A stretch of 64,000 nucleotides of DNA from Anaeramoeba flamelloides (GCA_027625915.1 JANTQA010000072.1:3100001-3164000); one strand, 5' to 3'. Counted from the stretch's first letter, positions 22,361-34,490 are shown. Program-made: numbers and translations. Notes: a model not told the origin generated them from the sequence alone.

Positions 22361-23060
22361 TTTTAATTAACATAGAATTCGAAAAAATCAAACTTAACCA
22401 AAATTATTATAATTATAATTGTTGTAAATTTGGATTTGAATTGTAAAATTTGAAAAATTGAATTTTTTTAAATTTTTTGCTCTGAATTTTTCTATTGATC
22501 TCAAATTCACTTTAAATTATTTCCAAGGCTACCGTGAAGTTTTCGATGAATCAATTTTTGATATTGATCTAAAAAGAAAATTTTGAATTTAAGAATAAGA
22601 AAACATGGATTGGTAAAAATCAAGATAAAACCGAATATTTAGGTTTTTTTTTACTATTACAACACAATATTTTGAAATAACAAAGCTTCTTTTCGAATTC
22701 CAAATTCGTTTAGAAGCCACTTAAATATACTCTTATAAAAAACCATTTTCATTTAATTCTATCAGAAGATTATTTTCAATTAGATCATTTAAGTAAAATA
22801 TTTTTCAATATGAGTTTTCTTGGTTGTATATTCAACTTTTTAAATCTATATCAATACCAAAAATCCATTCAAAGGATAATCTAAGGTTGTCTTGGGTAAA
22901 ATTTAAAGTGAATTTGAGATCAATAGAAAAATTCAGAGCAAAAAATTTAAAAAAATTCAATTTTTCAAATTTTACAATTCAAATCCAAATTTACAACAAT
23001 TATAATTATAATAATTTTGGTTTAAGTTGATTTTTTCGAATTCGATGTAAATTAAAAAAA
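22361..23060. mobile_element. 700-base palindromic element with a MITE-like core
   Basis: The outer arms, 22361-22520 and 22880-23060, are inverted copies sharing GAATTCGAAAAAATC, ATTATAATTATAATT, GTAAATTTGGATTTGAATTG and CTATTGATCTCAAATTCACT. Just inside the left arm is TTCCAAGGCTACCGTGAA, the signature of the CAGTCTTTCCAAGG MITE family, with a partly degraded inverted partner near 22880. The element looks like one foldback element built around, or invaded by, another. Confidence 0.7.
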
Positions 23061-23283
23061 TCAAAACAATTTTTTTACTTGATTTTTTGATGAACATTCA
23101 TGTAAAAATTAGTTTTTTGAATTAAATTCTAATTCTCTTAAACTTCTCCCAAAAGTTTATTTTAATAATGTGTTAATTCTAATTTTCGAAAAAAAAAATA
23201 TTAAAATATGTGATACGTCGTTAAGATGGTGTTACAAAATTTGGAATTATTATTTAATTAGATAAAAACTAATTAAATATATA

Positions 23284-23481
23284 CCGCCAGTTTCACTTTT
23301 AATGCACAAACTTTCAACGAAATTTAAGGCAAAAAAATTATCTCAAATTAAAGCACAAAATTCAGATTCTAGTAAAAATAAATTGTAAAAATTAAAATTC
23401 CAAATAATGGGCCTTAATTTGAGATAATTTTTGTGCCTTAAATTTCGTTGAAAGTTTGTGCCTTAAAAGCGAAACTGACTG
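23284..23481. mobile_element. TA-flanked foldback MITE (CAGTCAGTTTCAC family)
   Basis: TA at 23282-23283 and 23482-23483. The left terminus CGCCAGTTTCACTTTTAATG is answered by CTTAAAAGCGAAACTGACTG. The body folds on itself through TTTCAACGAAATTTAAGGC and its complement. About 198 bases with no coding capacity. Confidence 0.85.
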
Positions 23482-23483
23482 TA

Positions 23484-25444
23484 TAAACATCATTTCTAAA
23501 ATCTATAACATGTTATAAAAAATCAACAAATGTATAACATTTTTTTTGTTTTAAAAGAGACTATAAAATTTTGTAATATTTTATATAGATATTATAGAAT
23601 ATAAAAAATCTTATATTACCACACTAAAATTTTTGATAATAAAAAAGCAATAATAAATTAGAATTATTATCAACTAACCCCCATTTCAGAAATTTTTAAT
23701 TTAAAATAAATATTATTTTGTATTCAATGATAATTAATCATTCAAGAGGAAATTGTATTCGATTTTTCATTATTCAAAAAAAATAAAAAAGTAATATTCT
23801 TAAAAATTAAAAAAAAAAAAAAAAGAAAAAAAAGTGAATCATATTTTTTGAAAGAGAATAAATTTTAAAGAAAAAAACTATAATAAAAGATAGATTTCAA
23901 GATAAGTATAACTATTAATTAATTTATTTACACCATTATGATAAAGTCTAAAATTATGGTATATTGCTAATTAACTTAAAGAATATTAATTCTCTAGGGT
24001 TCAAAAATCTCTTAAAAGGCAAATTGGAAAATCGAACATATACGTTGAATTCACCATGTAAAAATAATTCCCACCGCGGTAAAACAAAAAACAATTTTAG
24101 AAAAAAATATTCTAAATTTTTTGATAAATTTAAACTTTAAATAATCAACCCCAAAACTTCAAAGTTGAAAAATATCTTAAACTTTTCTTGAAAATTAAAT
24201 TAGTTGCTAAAAAAGGTGGATTTTTTTTATTACAAATAATTAATTATGAGATTATTTTAACAAATTATTTTCATATATTAAAAATTTAAGAATAATATAT
24301 CTAGTTCGATATGAAAAATGTTCCATTTAAAAGTTATTTAATCCTCTTAGACACCATTCATTATTTTCCATTGATTAATTAAAATATGAAAACTTTTCTT
24401 TAATGTAATGGAAAAATTATATCACCTCTTTTTCCCACAAGTTTAAAAAACCTTTTTATAATTTTTTTATTTTGAAAAAAATAAGAATTTTATTTCAAAT
24501 AAAATAAAACTAACTAAAGTTACCAAGTTTTATGATATGAAAATAACAACAAATAAATATTATTTTTTATATTAATGGTTATTTAATTAATCTTTGAAAT
24601 TAAAAAATTGCTAAAATAGTTATTGACGTGGTATTAAATATTAATTTTTGAATACTTGAATACTAAACTACATCCAATTAAATGTGGAAAATTTATTTTA
24701 AAATATATATATATTAAACCAAATCTTCTAAAAGTATCCAAATATCAAAAAGCATTAACTACTATTTCTGTTTCTGGTAATAATACAATTTGTTTCTAAG
24801 TATTGTGCTACATAAATAAAAGATATCAAATTTTCTGATCTTGATTTTATATAATATTTTTTAGGTATGAAAAATGAGGTTTATTATCTTCTTATTGATT
24901 AAAATCTTTGTTTTCATAACTTTTTTAATCTTGACAAAACATTAATAGGAATTGAAAACATCTAACTGCATTTTGTTGTTTCAAAAATCATTTATATCCT
25001 TCCCATATCTTTATTTTTTAATGGAAATTGGTTGTACAATGTTTTCTCCTTAAAAAAAGTTCTATTGTTTTTTTTTTTTTTTGGAAATAGTTCATCCAAG
25101 TATATTTAGAAATAAATACATTAGTCATTTATTTCAATCAGTATTAATATTAAACTTAATTTAATATGGTCATTTAACGAAGAAACTTCACTAACAAAGA
25201 TGATTTTTTATGAAATATAAGAAAAAATGCCACACTTTTTTGGAAATAGCTGATTATTTTAATTTCTATTTGAGAAAAGTGTATCTAAAAAAATTTCAAA
25301 AATCATTATTATTTAATTGTGATCCTTAATAAAAAATGAAATAATTTACGTTTTTATAATATTTTTAGATTTTTTAGAGTCACAGAAACTACTTGAGCCC
25401 GATATTTATAGTATCATCCACACCCAATTACCATATATTTTAGT
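23484..25444. other. Intergenic, weak repeat traces only
   Basis: The first 120 bases have TATAACATGTTATAA-type palindromes related to those at 53638 and 56289. The last part (about 25300-25440) resembles an interior piece of the TTAAGGGATTAG family (AATTGTGATCCTTAATAAAA, TTTTTTAGAGTCA). No gene was recognised. Confidence 0.35.
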
Positions 25445-25985
25445 TATAAACTCTTTTTCAGTCGAACGGACCAGTTTTATTGAAGAAATAGAACATATTC
25501 TATCAATTTAATTCATTATTCTTCACAAAATAAATTTTCAATTTTTGAATCTGATCATTTTTTCTCATTATATCAAATTTTTTATTGTTTTCTTTTCTTT
25601 TTATTTTTTTTTTTTTTAAAATTAAATTTATAAAAAAAAAAATCTACTTTGAAACTCCAAATTAACATACAGAAAAATGAGATTTGGTAATTCTTTTTAA
25701 AATTCATAAATTTACAATTAAGTAATCTTATTGTCAACAATTTTAATTTCTTAAAGAAATTGAAATTTTTAACACGAGACATTCCAATGAAAGTGCACCA
25801 AAAATTTTTTTGACATTTTTTTTTTGAAATTTAGGTTTGTTCAGTTTTTTTCTTTTATGAATCTCAACCCTAATCTGAAGTTTATTATTTTTCTTCTTTC
25901 TAAACAATCTAAGTTTGTGTGATTCTTAAAAAAAGGTGAATTTTTCATTTTTGGCTTTCAAGTTTTGAGTGAAATATATTTTAGT
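25445..25985. mobile_element. CAGTC-type inverted-repeat element, left of the subtilase gene
   Basis: It begins TATAAACTCTTTTTCAGTCG and ends TTTTGAGTGAAATATA, with degraded complementary termini. It matches the element at 30520-31073 in inverse orientation along its length (for example GGAATGTCTCGTG, CAATCTAAGTTT, AATTCATTATTCTTCACAAA). Confidence 0.65.
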
Positions 25986-26184
25986 TGTATCTATGGTTAG
26001 GTTAATTCCTTGAGATTTAATTTTGAATTTAAATAATAAATTAATTAAAATATTTCATAAAGCTCATAAAATAAATTATTTGATTACGTAGAAATCAAAT
26101 TAAATTATAATAATAAATACTTTACGACACATAAGCACACTATCACTTTTATAATTAATATTCAAAGATTTGAAATCTAAAAAA

Positions 26185-26216
<32 letters not shown>

Positions 26217-26311
26217 TGAGAAATAGATCTCTTTCTTTTTAATAATTTCCTGTAATTTCTCTTTTTCATTTGGTTTTTATAAAATATTAAATCATTAATT
26301 AATTAACTAAA

Positions 26312-28237
26312 TTAAAAAATAATAAAAAGAAATAGAGAAATAAGCATTAATAATAAAGATGAACAGTTCAAATTACTTGCAAGAGATTCTACCTCTTCCA
26401 GTTCTGGATAAACAAGGGATCTATCTTCAAACTCTGGCACTTCAGGTATTTCTTGGTTAACACCATAAAATTCGAGATTCCAATCAAGAATTTTGCCTTC
26501 GTCTACGGGAACGTAGTCTCTAACATTCAAGGTCCAGGTACCTTTTGAATTTTCACCATAAAAGGTTCTTATGGAGAAATAATGGCGGTCTAATTTTGTT
26601 TGAAGATTGGAGTTTTTATCCATGACATAGGCGATGGTTCCGTGGGGGGAGATCACTTTAATGTCCAAATCACCGATATATGAATGTTCAACGGAAAGAT
26701 ATAAAATAACCCCACCGGTGATTGTAAGGGCGTCCTCTGTTTCAATTGTCAAATGGAGATTTACACCATTTTTGTCATCTTCGGGGATATCCACAATTTT
26801 GTTTTGGATAGGTGTGACAAATGTTTGCATTTGTGGGAGGCTTTCCCAATTTTCTGCAATTTGAACTGCCTTGTTTGCATCAAAAAGACCAAACCCGAAA
26901 TTTGGAGAAAATTTGTATCCTGCGTTATTGGTAACCCATCTGTTATCCTTATATGGAGGATCAATAAAGGTAGCACTTTCAATTAAAATACTTTGAACAT
27001 CCCATGAGGTTAAATTTGAATTCTTTTCAAGCATCAGGGCAATGCCACCGGCTAATAAAGGAGTGGCAGAGGAAGTACCAGAAAACCGTTCATCACAGCT
27101 TGTACTTGTTTCGCTGCCAGTTGTCCTTGTCGTAATATATTTATCCTTTTGATTTCTGCCACTGGAAATTGTTGAGACTAAAATCCCCGTCCCAATATTT
27201 GAATAATGGGAGTGCTTCCCACCATTGGAAACAGCTGCTACAGTGATAACTTCCAAGAGTTTATTTGTGGAATAGTGATTAACATTGCCGCCATAGTCGC
27301 CCTCATTACCGCCTGCAAATGTGTAAATTATTCCCTTCCCATTACGACCATTGGCAACTCCCTCAGCGATCGCCTCTTTTAAAACTTTGGAGACCTTTAC
27401 ATAACTACACCCATAGATGTCACAGCCAAAGTCACCCCAACTGTTGCTTGAGATGTCGATAACGGAAGTCATTTCGTCACCCAATGAATTAGCCATATCA
27501 GAAAAGGTTACCCCAGAGCAAATGATCCTTCTCCCAGACAAATTGACGCTAGGCGCAATACCCACACCACACGCACCGTCATCGCCCGAGGCGCCTGCCA
27601 TGCCAGCACAGGCAGTTCCGTGTGTATCATCAATGGTACCAGTGGGGTCAGTGATGTCATTGCAGTAATCATAGCTCAAGTCTGGGTTGTAGTTTCCCTT
27701 CAAGTCATCGTGATCCTTATAGAGCCCATCGTCCACGATCACTAAATTGATCCCTGCTCCAAAGATCCCTTCGTCCCAGAGTGGCTGCACATTAACGTCA
27801 AATCCCTCGAGGCCATCAAATTGCCCAGTGTTGACCAAATGGAATTGGTCTTCAAACAAGGAATCACTTGGCTCGTATGTTTTCAAATACGGCTTGTAAA
27901 ATCTATTTTCTTCATAATGCTCAACCAATTCTTCCAAGTGTGTTTTTAAAATTGAGTCAATACGGAAAATTGGTTTTTGAAATCCTTTTCCTTTTCCTTT
28001 TCCTTTTCCTTTTCCTTTGGCTTTTACCATTTCCACAAATTCTAAGCTGGTCTTTTTGAATAAGTAATTCCTTGATCCAAAGTTGAGTTTTTTTATTAAT
28101 ACGAGCCCTGTTTTATCAGTAAACTCTTCGACAGTGATGCCCTCTTTTAATTTCACAATCAACTCACCAGTTGGTGTTGGCTCTTTTAAGTGTGGTGATC
28201 TTGCTCGCGATTTTTCTTCTTGTTGTTTTGTTAGCAC
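26312..28237 (-). CDS. Kexin/furin-like subtilase with P domain
   Basis: A secretory-pathway serine protease that would cleave proproteins, by family inference. Counting from the nominal first codon: pro-region 20-115, S8 catalytic domain about 120-440 with Asp159 (VIVDDG), His196 (DDTHGTAC), oxyanion Asn301 (AGGNEGD) and Ser379 (SGTSSATP), and P/proprotein-convertase domain about 455-600. A hydrophobic C-terminal tail (SSLLLMLISLFLFIIF) could be a membrane or GPI anchor. A (GK)n run at 74-85 interrupts the pro-region. The first codon listed is GTG. The frame stays open upstream to a stop at 28274-28276, and the extra codons read KKILFLVFSIVLT, a plausible signal-peptide core. No ATG lies there, so the start Met is in an unseen upstream exon, lost to an indel, or non-canonical. 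Confidence 0.92.
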   Translation of the reverse strand: MLTKQQEEKSRARSPHLKEPTPTGELIVKLKEGITVEEFTDKTGLVLIKKLNFGSRNYLFKKTSLEFVEMVKAKGKGKGKGKGKGFQKPIFRIDSILKTHLEELVEHYEENRFYKPYLKTYEPSDSLFEDQFHLVNTGQFDGLEGFDVNVQPLWDEGIFGAGINLVIVDDGLYKDHDDLKGNYNPDLSYDYCNDITDPTGTIDDTHGTACAGMAGASGDDGACGVGIAPSVNLSGRRIICSGVTFSDMANSLGDEMTSVIDISSNSWGDFGCDIYGCSYVKVSKVLKEAIAEGVANGRNGKGIIYTFAGGNEGDYGGNVNHYSTNKLLEVITVAAVSNGGKHSHYSNIGTGILVSTISSGRNQKDKYITTRTTGSETSTSCDERFSGTSSATPLLAGGIALMLEKNSNLTSWDVQSILIESATFIDPPYKDNRWVTNNAGYKFSPNFGFGLFDANKAVQIAENWESLPQMQTFVTPIQNKIVDIPEDDKNGVNLHLTIETEDALTITGGVILYLSVEHSYIGDLDIKVISPHGTIAYVMDKNSNLQTKLDRHYFSIRTFYGENSKGTWTLNVRDYVPVDEGKILDWNLEFYGVNQEIPEVPEFEDRSLVYPELEEVESLASNLNCSSLLLMLISLFLFIIF

Positions 28238-28273
28238 AATTGAAAAAACGAGAAAAAGAATCTTTTTTTGTTT

Positions 28274-30519
28274 TTAGTTTTTTTTTTATTTTATTTTTGT
28301 TGTAAGCAGATGAGTGGGGAAAATTTAAGAGAAAAGAATTAAGAAAAAAAAAATTGTGAAAAGGTTTATTGGTTTTTAAAATTTTTGTTTTTAAAAGAAA
28401 AGAAGAAAAAAATTTTTTTTTTTTTTGTTTTATTCTTTATCTAAAGAATAAAGGAAAAATTATTGTTTTAAAAAATAGAAGGGTGATATTTACAATTAAA
28501 ATAGTGAAAACTTTCATCTTTTTTGACACTTTTTTAAACAAAAATTCAAAAAAATGTTTTTGGAAATTAAAAATTTTAAAAGCCTCGAATTTCTGAATAA
28601 AGAATTCTTTAAGTGAAGATCTTTTTTCTATTTTGATTAATTTTGATTCCCATTTGAATAAATTATTAATTAAGAAAAATTTATGAAAGTGACAGATTAA
28701 ATACTCTTTTTTGCTTAAGGGAATAATAACTTGTATTTAATTTTAATCCTAAATGTTATAGATAAAAATAATGACATAAAGATAAAATTAAACTTTGATC
28801 TGTAACCTCCTTTATAAACTTTAGAGAAATTGGTTAAATCATTTTTAAAAGATTTCTTTTTTTTCCCTAATTAAATTTTAAGTAAAAAAGATCTGATCCT
28901 TTTTGATTTTGGTTTTAGGATTGAATTTGAAAATGAAAAAGTTACCAAACAGTGTTATTTGATGGAAATATCACTTTTAGAAATTTCAGAGAGTTTGTGT
29001 AAACAAATAACCATTCAAAATTTAATTCAATTACAAAAATACCATCATTTATATTTAAAATATTGAATCCTTGAGTATCTAAAAGAATTGATCATCTATT
29101 TTATTCACAAATATTTATTGAATTTCTTGAAATTTAAAAGATTAGGCAATATTATTTTTCAAATATTTCAGAGTATAAACAAGGAACCATTAGTGTTAAA
29201 ATCAGTGATTTCATAATATCTATTATTTTTTTATTATTAGAATTATTAATTTGAATTATTTTTATTTAATTTGAAAATCTAAAAGAAAACTAAGAAATAA
29301 CTTAATCCTATTAATAAATTTAATATGGGTGTTATTAAGGAAACAATTGAAAAATTAAAATTGGTTAATTAGTTATTCATTGAATATTAATCAAATTAAA
29401 AAGTTTTTGTTGAGATTCTAAGTCTAATTTTACAGGTTATAAGAAAAGAATTTAGGTAGAATCTTAAAACTGAATTATTTGGGTGTTTTTATCTTATTTT
29501 TTTATTCAATAAAAAGAAAAAATTGTTTTGAAGTTTTCTTTGAATAAAGTAAATTATATTATTTTATTAAAGCCAAAATAAATTATAATAATTTTTTATA
29601 TAGAATCAAGTAGATTTTTTATTCTGAGTTATTCCTAAACTTAGTGGATTTAATCAAAGTATTTGTGTGTATTTCTTTTCGAGTTAATAAAATTTCTTTC
29701 TTCAATAAAAGGAAAAAATATTTTTTAAATAATTCAGAAATATGTTGAATTTTGAATTTCTTAACAATATTAAAAAATGGATCAAACTTTAAAAAGCAAA
29801 TTCATTCCTGTTTGAAAACAGCTTTAAAAGTTAGTCAGGTGTCATTGCAAACGAGGCATAACATTGGTTTTTTATAATTTTTAGAGAATGAAATTTTTTT
29901 TTTGAATTTGCTTTATAACTAACTGGGGGATTTTTTTTGGTTTAATAGTACCCTGATTAGATTGAATTTTTATCTCTTCCAACCTTTTGAATCTGAATTT
30001 CAACTTTATACCAATAATTTGTTTACTTTGTTCATCAATTAATTTTTTTTTCAACTTAAAGTTAGATAAGTAATAAGTAATAACTATTCCAATTTAGATG
30101 TGATAAAATTTTATATTAATGGAGGGAACATTAAATGAATAAAATTATACGTTACTATAATCTAATTACCAAATGTCCGTTAAGTTTCTTAGGATCTTTT
30201 ATGGGTAGAATAAAATATTGATTTGGGGGTAAAGTGAGTTTATTTAGGAAAATATTTTTTTTTTTTGTTTTTGATATTTTTGTAAATTCTCGCCATTACA
30301 AATACTCTAATTTTAAGTATTATTGAATAATTCTGGGATTTTTATTTTATCTGCATCTGGTTTTAACTCAAATTGAATTATTATTTAATAAATTAATTTT
30401 TTTTTTTCATTTTATTAATTTTCGTTTCCTTTTTTTATGAAGAATAAATAATATGAAAAAACTAAAGTTTGCTTTAGTCAAGGTGTAATTTTTAATAATA
30501 AAATGTGGAAAAAAAGACT
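28274..30519. other. Intergenic, nothing recognised
   Basis: The first part is upstream of the subtilase gene and may hold its missing first exon, but no convincing coding start is visible. The rest is AT-rich spacer with many short A and T runs. Confidence 0.35.
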
Positions 30520-31072
30520 ATATAAAACTCCATTTCACTCAAAGTGACCCAGCCAAAAACAAAAAAGTCACCTTATTTTTTTAAGAATCAACTAAACTTA
30601 GATTGTTTAGAAATACGAGAAATAATAAACTTCGTATAAGAGTCGATAATCAGAAAAGAAAACCTAGAACAAACTATAAATATCAAAAAAAAAATAATTT
30701 AAAAAAATTTTTTGTACCCCATTCATTGGAATGTCTCGTGCAAAATTCTCAATTTCTTTAGGAAATTAAAATTATTGACAATAAGATTTTTTACTTGTAA
30801 ATGTATGAATTTTAAAAGAACATACAAAAAATATCTTTTCTTAAAGTTAATTTTGAGTTTCAAACATTTTTTTTTTCATATTTAATTTTTAAAAAGAAAA
30901 AAAAAAAAAAAAAAAGCAAAATACAAAAAAAAAAAATTTCCAAAATGAGAAAAAATGATTTTGATCTAAAAATTGAAAATTCTGTTTGTGAAGAATAATG
31001 AATTAAACTCATCGTAAATGTTCTATTTCTTCAATATAACTAGACTTCTTTGGATGAAAAAGAGTTTATATT

Positions 31073-31073
<1 letters not shown>
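30520..31073. mobile_element. CAGTC-type inverted-repeat element, right of the subtilase gene
   Basis: The termini TATAAAACTCCATTTCACTC (left) and GATGAAAAAGAGTTTATA (right) are approximate inverted repeats. The body is an inverted copy of 25445-25985. Each of the two has its own inverted ends, so they are separate insertions rather than the ends of one composite element. Confidence 0.65.

Positions 31074-31076
<3 letters not shown>

Positions 31077-31122
<46 letters not shown>
31077..31122. repeat. TA dinucleotide microsatellite
   Basis: A nearly pure (TA)n run with one interruption. The Tyr/Ile frame it produces is an artefact. Confidence 0.9.
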
Positions 31123-31126
<4 letters not shown>

Positions 31127-31183
31127 AATTCAAAATTTGATTTGTGAAAAAAAAATTATTTATAGATTTTTTTTTTTTTTGAA

Positions 31184-31660
31184 GGGGGGGGATTAATTTC
31201 CTCAAATAACTGTTAAGTTTTTTTTTAATTTTAAGAAATAAACCGAAAATTTATTTAATTTTCAGTTTATTTCCTAAATTTAAAAAAAACCACCGCTAGC
31301 TTTTCAAAATCTCAAAGAATTTAGTAAATACTATGATTTTTCTACATTCTTTTGATTTTTGGAAAACCATCGTTACTCTTTCTTGAGTTTTCTGTTTATT
31401 TGGAAAATTGATAAATTTTCGTTAGGTTTTTTTTACGTTTTGAAATAAACTGAAAATTTATAAAAATTTTCTGTTTATTTCAAAAAGTAAAAAAAACCTA
31501 GAACACTTAACAAATAAAACAGAAAACATCAAGAAAACTACAATTAGGTTTTTTTTTAATTTTAGAAATTAAAAAAAACCTCGGCACAGACAACACTCTA
31601 CGGTACTTGAAGGCACTTCTCCTAATTTCAAAATTTTTGTTTAGAAAGTTCAAAAAAAAA
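31184..31660 (-). mobile_element. LINE/SINE 3' tail split by a hairpin cluster
   Basis: GGGGGGGATTAATTTCC (to 31210) matches the outermost LINE tail, and CCTAATTTCAAAATTTTTGT (from 31621) matches the adjoining LINE 3' region seen at 56875 and 48312. Hairpin cluster 3 lies between them. Too little flanking sequence is left to show more of a LINE body. Confidence 0.45.
31211..31620. repeat. Hairpin-module cluster 3
   Basis: Modules in order: a GTTAAG-TTTTAATTTTAAGAAATA palindrome (31211-31290); a degraded CAAAGAATTTAGTAAAT...ATTCTTTTG palindrome (about 31300-31365); a TCTTGAGTTTTCTGTTTATT unit; an AGGTTTTTTTTACGTTTTGA palindrome answered by AAAAAGTAAAAAAAACCTAG; then AAACAGAAAACATCAAGAAA. It ends with the spacer ACTCTACGGTACTTGAAGGC. 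Confidence 0.7.
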
Positions 31661-32782
31661 CTTATTTAACCAATTAAAGAAGAAATACCCAAATTAGAAC
31701 CATTCGCTAATAGAAATGTTAACACTTGTTTATAAATTAAAAAACTCAGATAAAAAAAAATAAATAATTATCAATACAAATAAATCAAGGATGTATTAAA
31801 AATTTTGGAGATGGAAAAAACAAAAAAATTCATTTGATAAATTGGTTGAAATTCTTTTAGGAATATTGATCAATCAAAGGTTAGAGACTACCATCAACTG
31901 ATTTTATTTGAGTTCTTCTATTTGGAACAACTCAACCTTAACATAATATCAATTGTTGAAAAAAAATTTATCGAACGAAATAAGTTACGTAAATTCAAAA
32001 AATAAAGGAAAAAAAAAACTAAAAGATGAAAAAAATGATATTTATATTTGACAACAATCAAAATTTATTTCAAATTTGAATGCATTTGTATTATTATGAT
32101 TCCTCGGAACATTTTAATCGTGTGGAAAATTTTGGATATAAGTTTAGATAGATAGAAATGGTTGAAATATGAATTACCCAAACAATTATATTTTACTCAT
32201 TGTTGTCACTCTTTAAAATGAAAAAAAAAAAAAAAATAGAAATTTTTTATGGGATTCGACTCGAATAGTCTTGATTAAATCGAAATTAATCAAATCCATA
32301 TTTTATTCTATTAGAATTCAAAGATTTTAAAATCATTTGGATTCTTGTTAACTTTGAATATTTTAGTGAAATATTAAAAGTTTAATTGTAATATTAATTA
32401 AAAAAACATCAAAATCACTCCAAATTTTCAAATTTTATTGATTAGGTCTCTTTCTTTTTTCATATGGTAATTGCCAAATCTAAAATCTTAGAAATTTCAA
32501 AGATACTAAAAACTCAAATTTTTTGAGTTATTAAAATAATTTATTCCTGTTTTAGAAATTGATATTTAAGTTATCGGATAACAATTATATATTCTCGCCA
32601 GGATATTGTACAAAGGATTCTTAATATATTAATTTTAGTCATTTGATAATGGTAAAAATCGAATAAACATCATATCTTCACAATTTTCTTTGAATTCAAA
32701 TGAAAACTATTTTAATTTTATCCCATGGTTCATTAATGATGAGTTAGATTGAAATATACTATCTTTTCATTTTAATGGATTT
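31661..32782. other. Intergenic, nothing recognised
   Basis: AT-rich spacer. No open frame or repeat match stood out. Confidence 0.35.
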
Positions 32783-32980
32783 CGACCAGTTTCACTTTAA
32801 AGACACAAACTTTTGCAAAATTAAAGGCACAAAAAAATTTTCAATTAAAACTTATTTTTTTGGAATTTTTTTTTCACAGATTATTTTACAAGAATTTGAA
32901 GTGTATTCATTAAATTGGAATTTTTTCTATGTCATAATTTTCGTTGAAAGTTTTTATCTTAAAAGTGGAACAAACTGTTT
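32783..32980. mobile_element. Decayed foldback MITE (CAGTCAGTTTCAC family)
   Basis: The left end CCAGTTTCACTTTAAAGACA and right end TTAAAAGTGGAACAAACTG keep the family termini. The inner TTTCGTTGAAAG block remains on one side only. The flanking TA is not preserved at the left. Confidence 0.65.
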
Positions 32981-33263
32981 TGAAGAGCTTTGTTTTTTTT
33001 TTCACTAAAAATAAGAAAAATAATGGGAATTTTTTGGAACTTTTTATTAATAAAAAAAATATCAAATCATTTTTAATTGTAAAATAGTAGTAAAATTTCT
33101 CGTTTTCTGATATTTTTTACGTGTATATTCCTTTTATTTTATAAAATTAACCAAACCCAATAATATAGACTGACTTGGTGAAATCAAAATAGAATTCAAA
33201 ACATGAAATGTTACGAACATCAGAACTTCCACAAATAATTAAATTTGGAATTTTTCTTGTTAA

Positions 33264-34486
33264 GGGATTAGCTTCACCATAGATTTCTCTATAATCAAAG
33301 TATATTGTAATTAGGTGTAAATGATATTAGTGTGCCATGTCTCAAATAGTTCTAAAAAATCTATTATAAATCTTATTGAACAATAAATTATTACATTTTT
33401 TACTAATGATCACTATTAAAAAAGTTTCATTTTGAAAAATTTTTTTTTAATTCCTTTTCCAAATCTAAAAATAGAAACCAAAAATACAGTTTTCTGGTAT
33501 TTAATAATTTAGATTTAGAACTTTGAAAAGTAACTATTTTTATAATTTTTGATTTTCAAAGATTAACACAATAATAATCAACATAAAAGCACAAAGACTG
33601 ATTATTTTTGTTTCATTTTGATAAAGGTACTTATAGCATCAATATATTTGCATGATTTGAGAAATAATATGTCAAAAAAATTTATAGGTTAATTAATTAA
33701 TTTTTAAAAAAAACGATTTTTTTATTAACTACTGTGGTGTAACTAACCCGTGTTTTTTATTTTAACCCAATATTAAAAGTTAACTCATGCAAAAAATATT
33801 GGATAACTCTAGAAATAAAAGTAACAAGTCAATGGGATGACAACAGTATATAAACAAGAAATTGGGTTCTTTAAATAAATTTTAAAAAAGAATTATGAAG
33901 ATACTGGAAGATTAAAATGTAATTTTTTGACAAAAAAATGAGAATAATTTGATTTTTTGAATTTTTATAAAAAAATCATTTAATCTCACAAATTTTGTAA
34001 ATATGATGAAATTTTTGAAACAAAATAATTAAATAGAATTGTGCCATTTCGATTAATCAAAGTTCTACATCTCAAAAGTCAATTTAGATCTGAACCAAGA
34101 ATCTATAAGTGATTTCTGGTCTTCCAATACCCAAGTCTGAAAAAAAAACACGAGTTAAATTGTCGTAATGGGTTATAGGTTGTCAACATGGGTTATTTAC
34201 ACGACTGTAATCTACATTTCGCCACAAATTTAAGAAAGATATTATGTGACTTTGGAGTCTGAATATTGATAATTCAACCTTTAAATTTATGGTGAAATGT
34301 AGATTTTATTCTGAATTTGTTGGGTTTTTTACTAATCCATAGATCATTTTTATTTGATGAGATCAACAAATATTACTACTTGACTAATCGATTTTTTAGA
34401 GACATTTGAACCCTGTAGACGAATGTGGTTAGGTCCAATAACTACATACTTTGTTCATATGCTTCTCCTTAGTAGACGCTAATCCC
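33264..34486. mobile_element. TTAA-flanked inverted-repeat element with a nested MITE
   Basis: TTAA (33260-33263) then GGGATTAGCTTCACCATAG at the left. AGTAGACGCTAATCCC then TTAA (34487-34490) at the right. It is the inverse-orientation relative of 45720-46468 but is longer by the 476-base element at 33732-34207. No coding frame. Confidence 0.8.
33732..34207. mobile_element. TA-flanked MITE nested in the TTAA element
   Basis: TA (33730-33731) then CTGTGGTGTAACTAACCC. GGGTTATTTACACGACTG then TA (34208-34209). The two ends are imperfect inverted repeats of about 18 bases. The related element at 45720-46468 has the uninterrupted sequence (AGTAACTAATCTACA on the matching strand), with a single TA at this point. 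That fixes the insertion boundaries. Confidence 0.82.
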
Positions 34487-34490
34487 TTAA

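Noticed and set aside
26634-26986. Plus-strand frames opposite the subtilase gene
   Set aside because: Antisense shadows. The minus strand has all catalytic motifs.
25445-31073. A single 5.6 kb composite transposon carrying the subtilase gene
   Set aside because: Each flanking repeat has its own inverted ends and resembles elements found elsewhere, so two independent insertions are simpler.
31023-31205. Tyr/Ile-rich membrane-like small protein
   Set aside because: A translation of a TA microsatellite.
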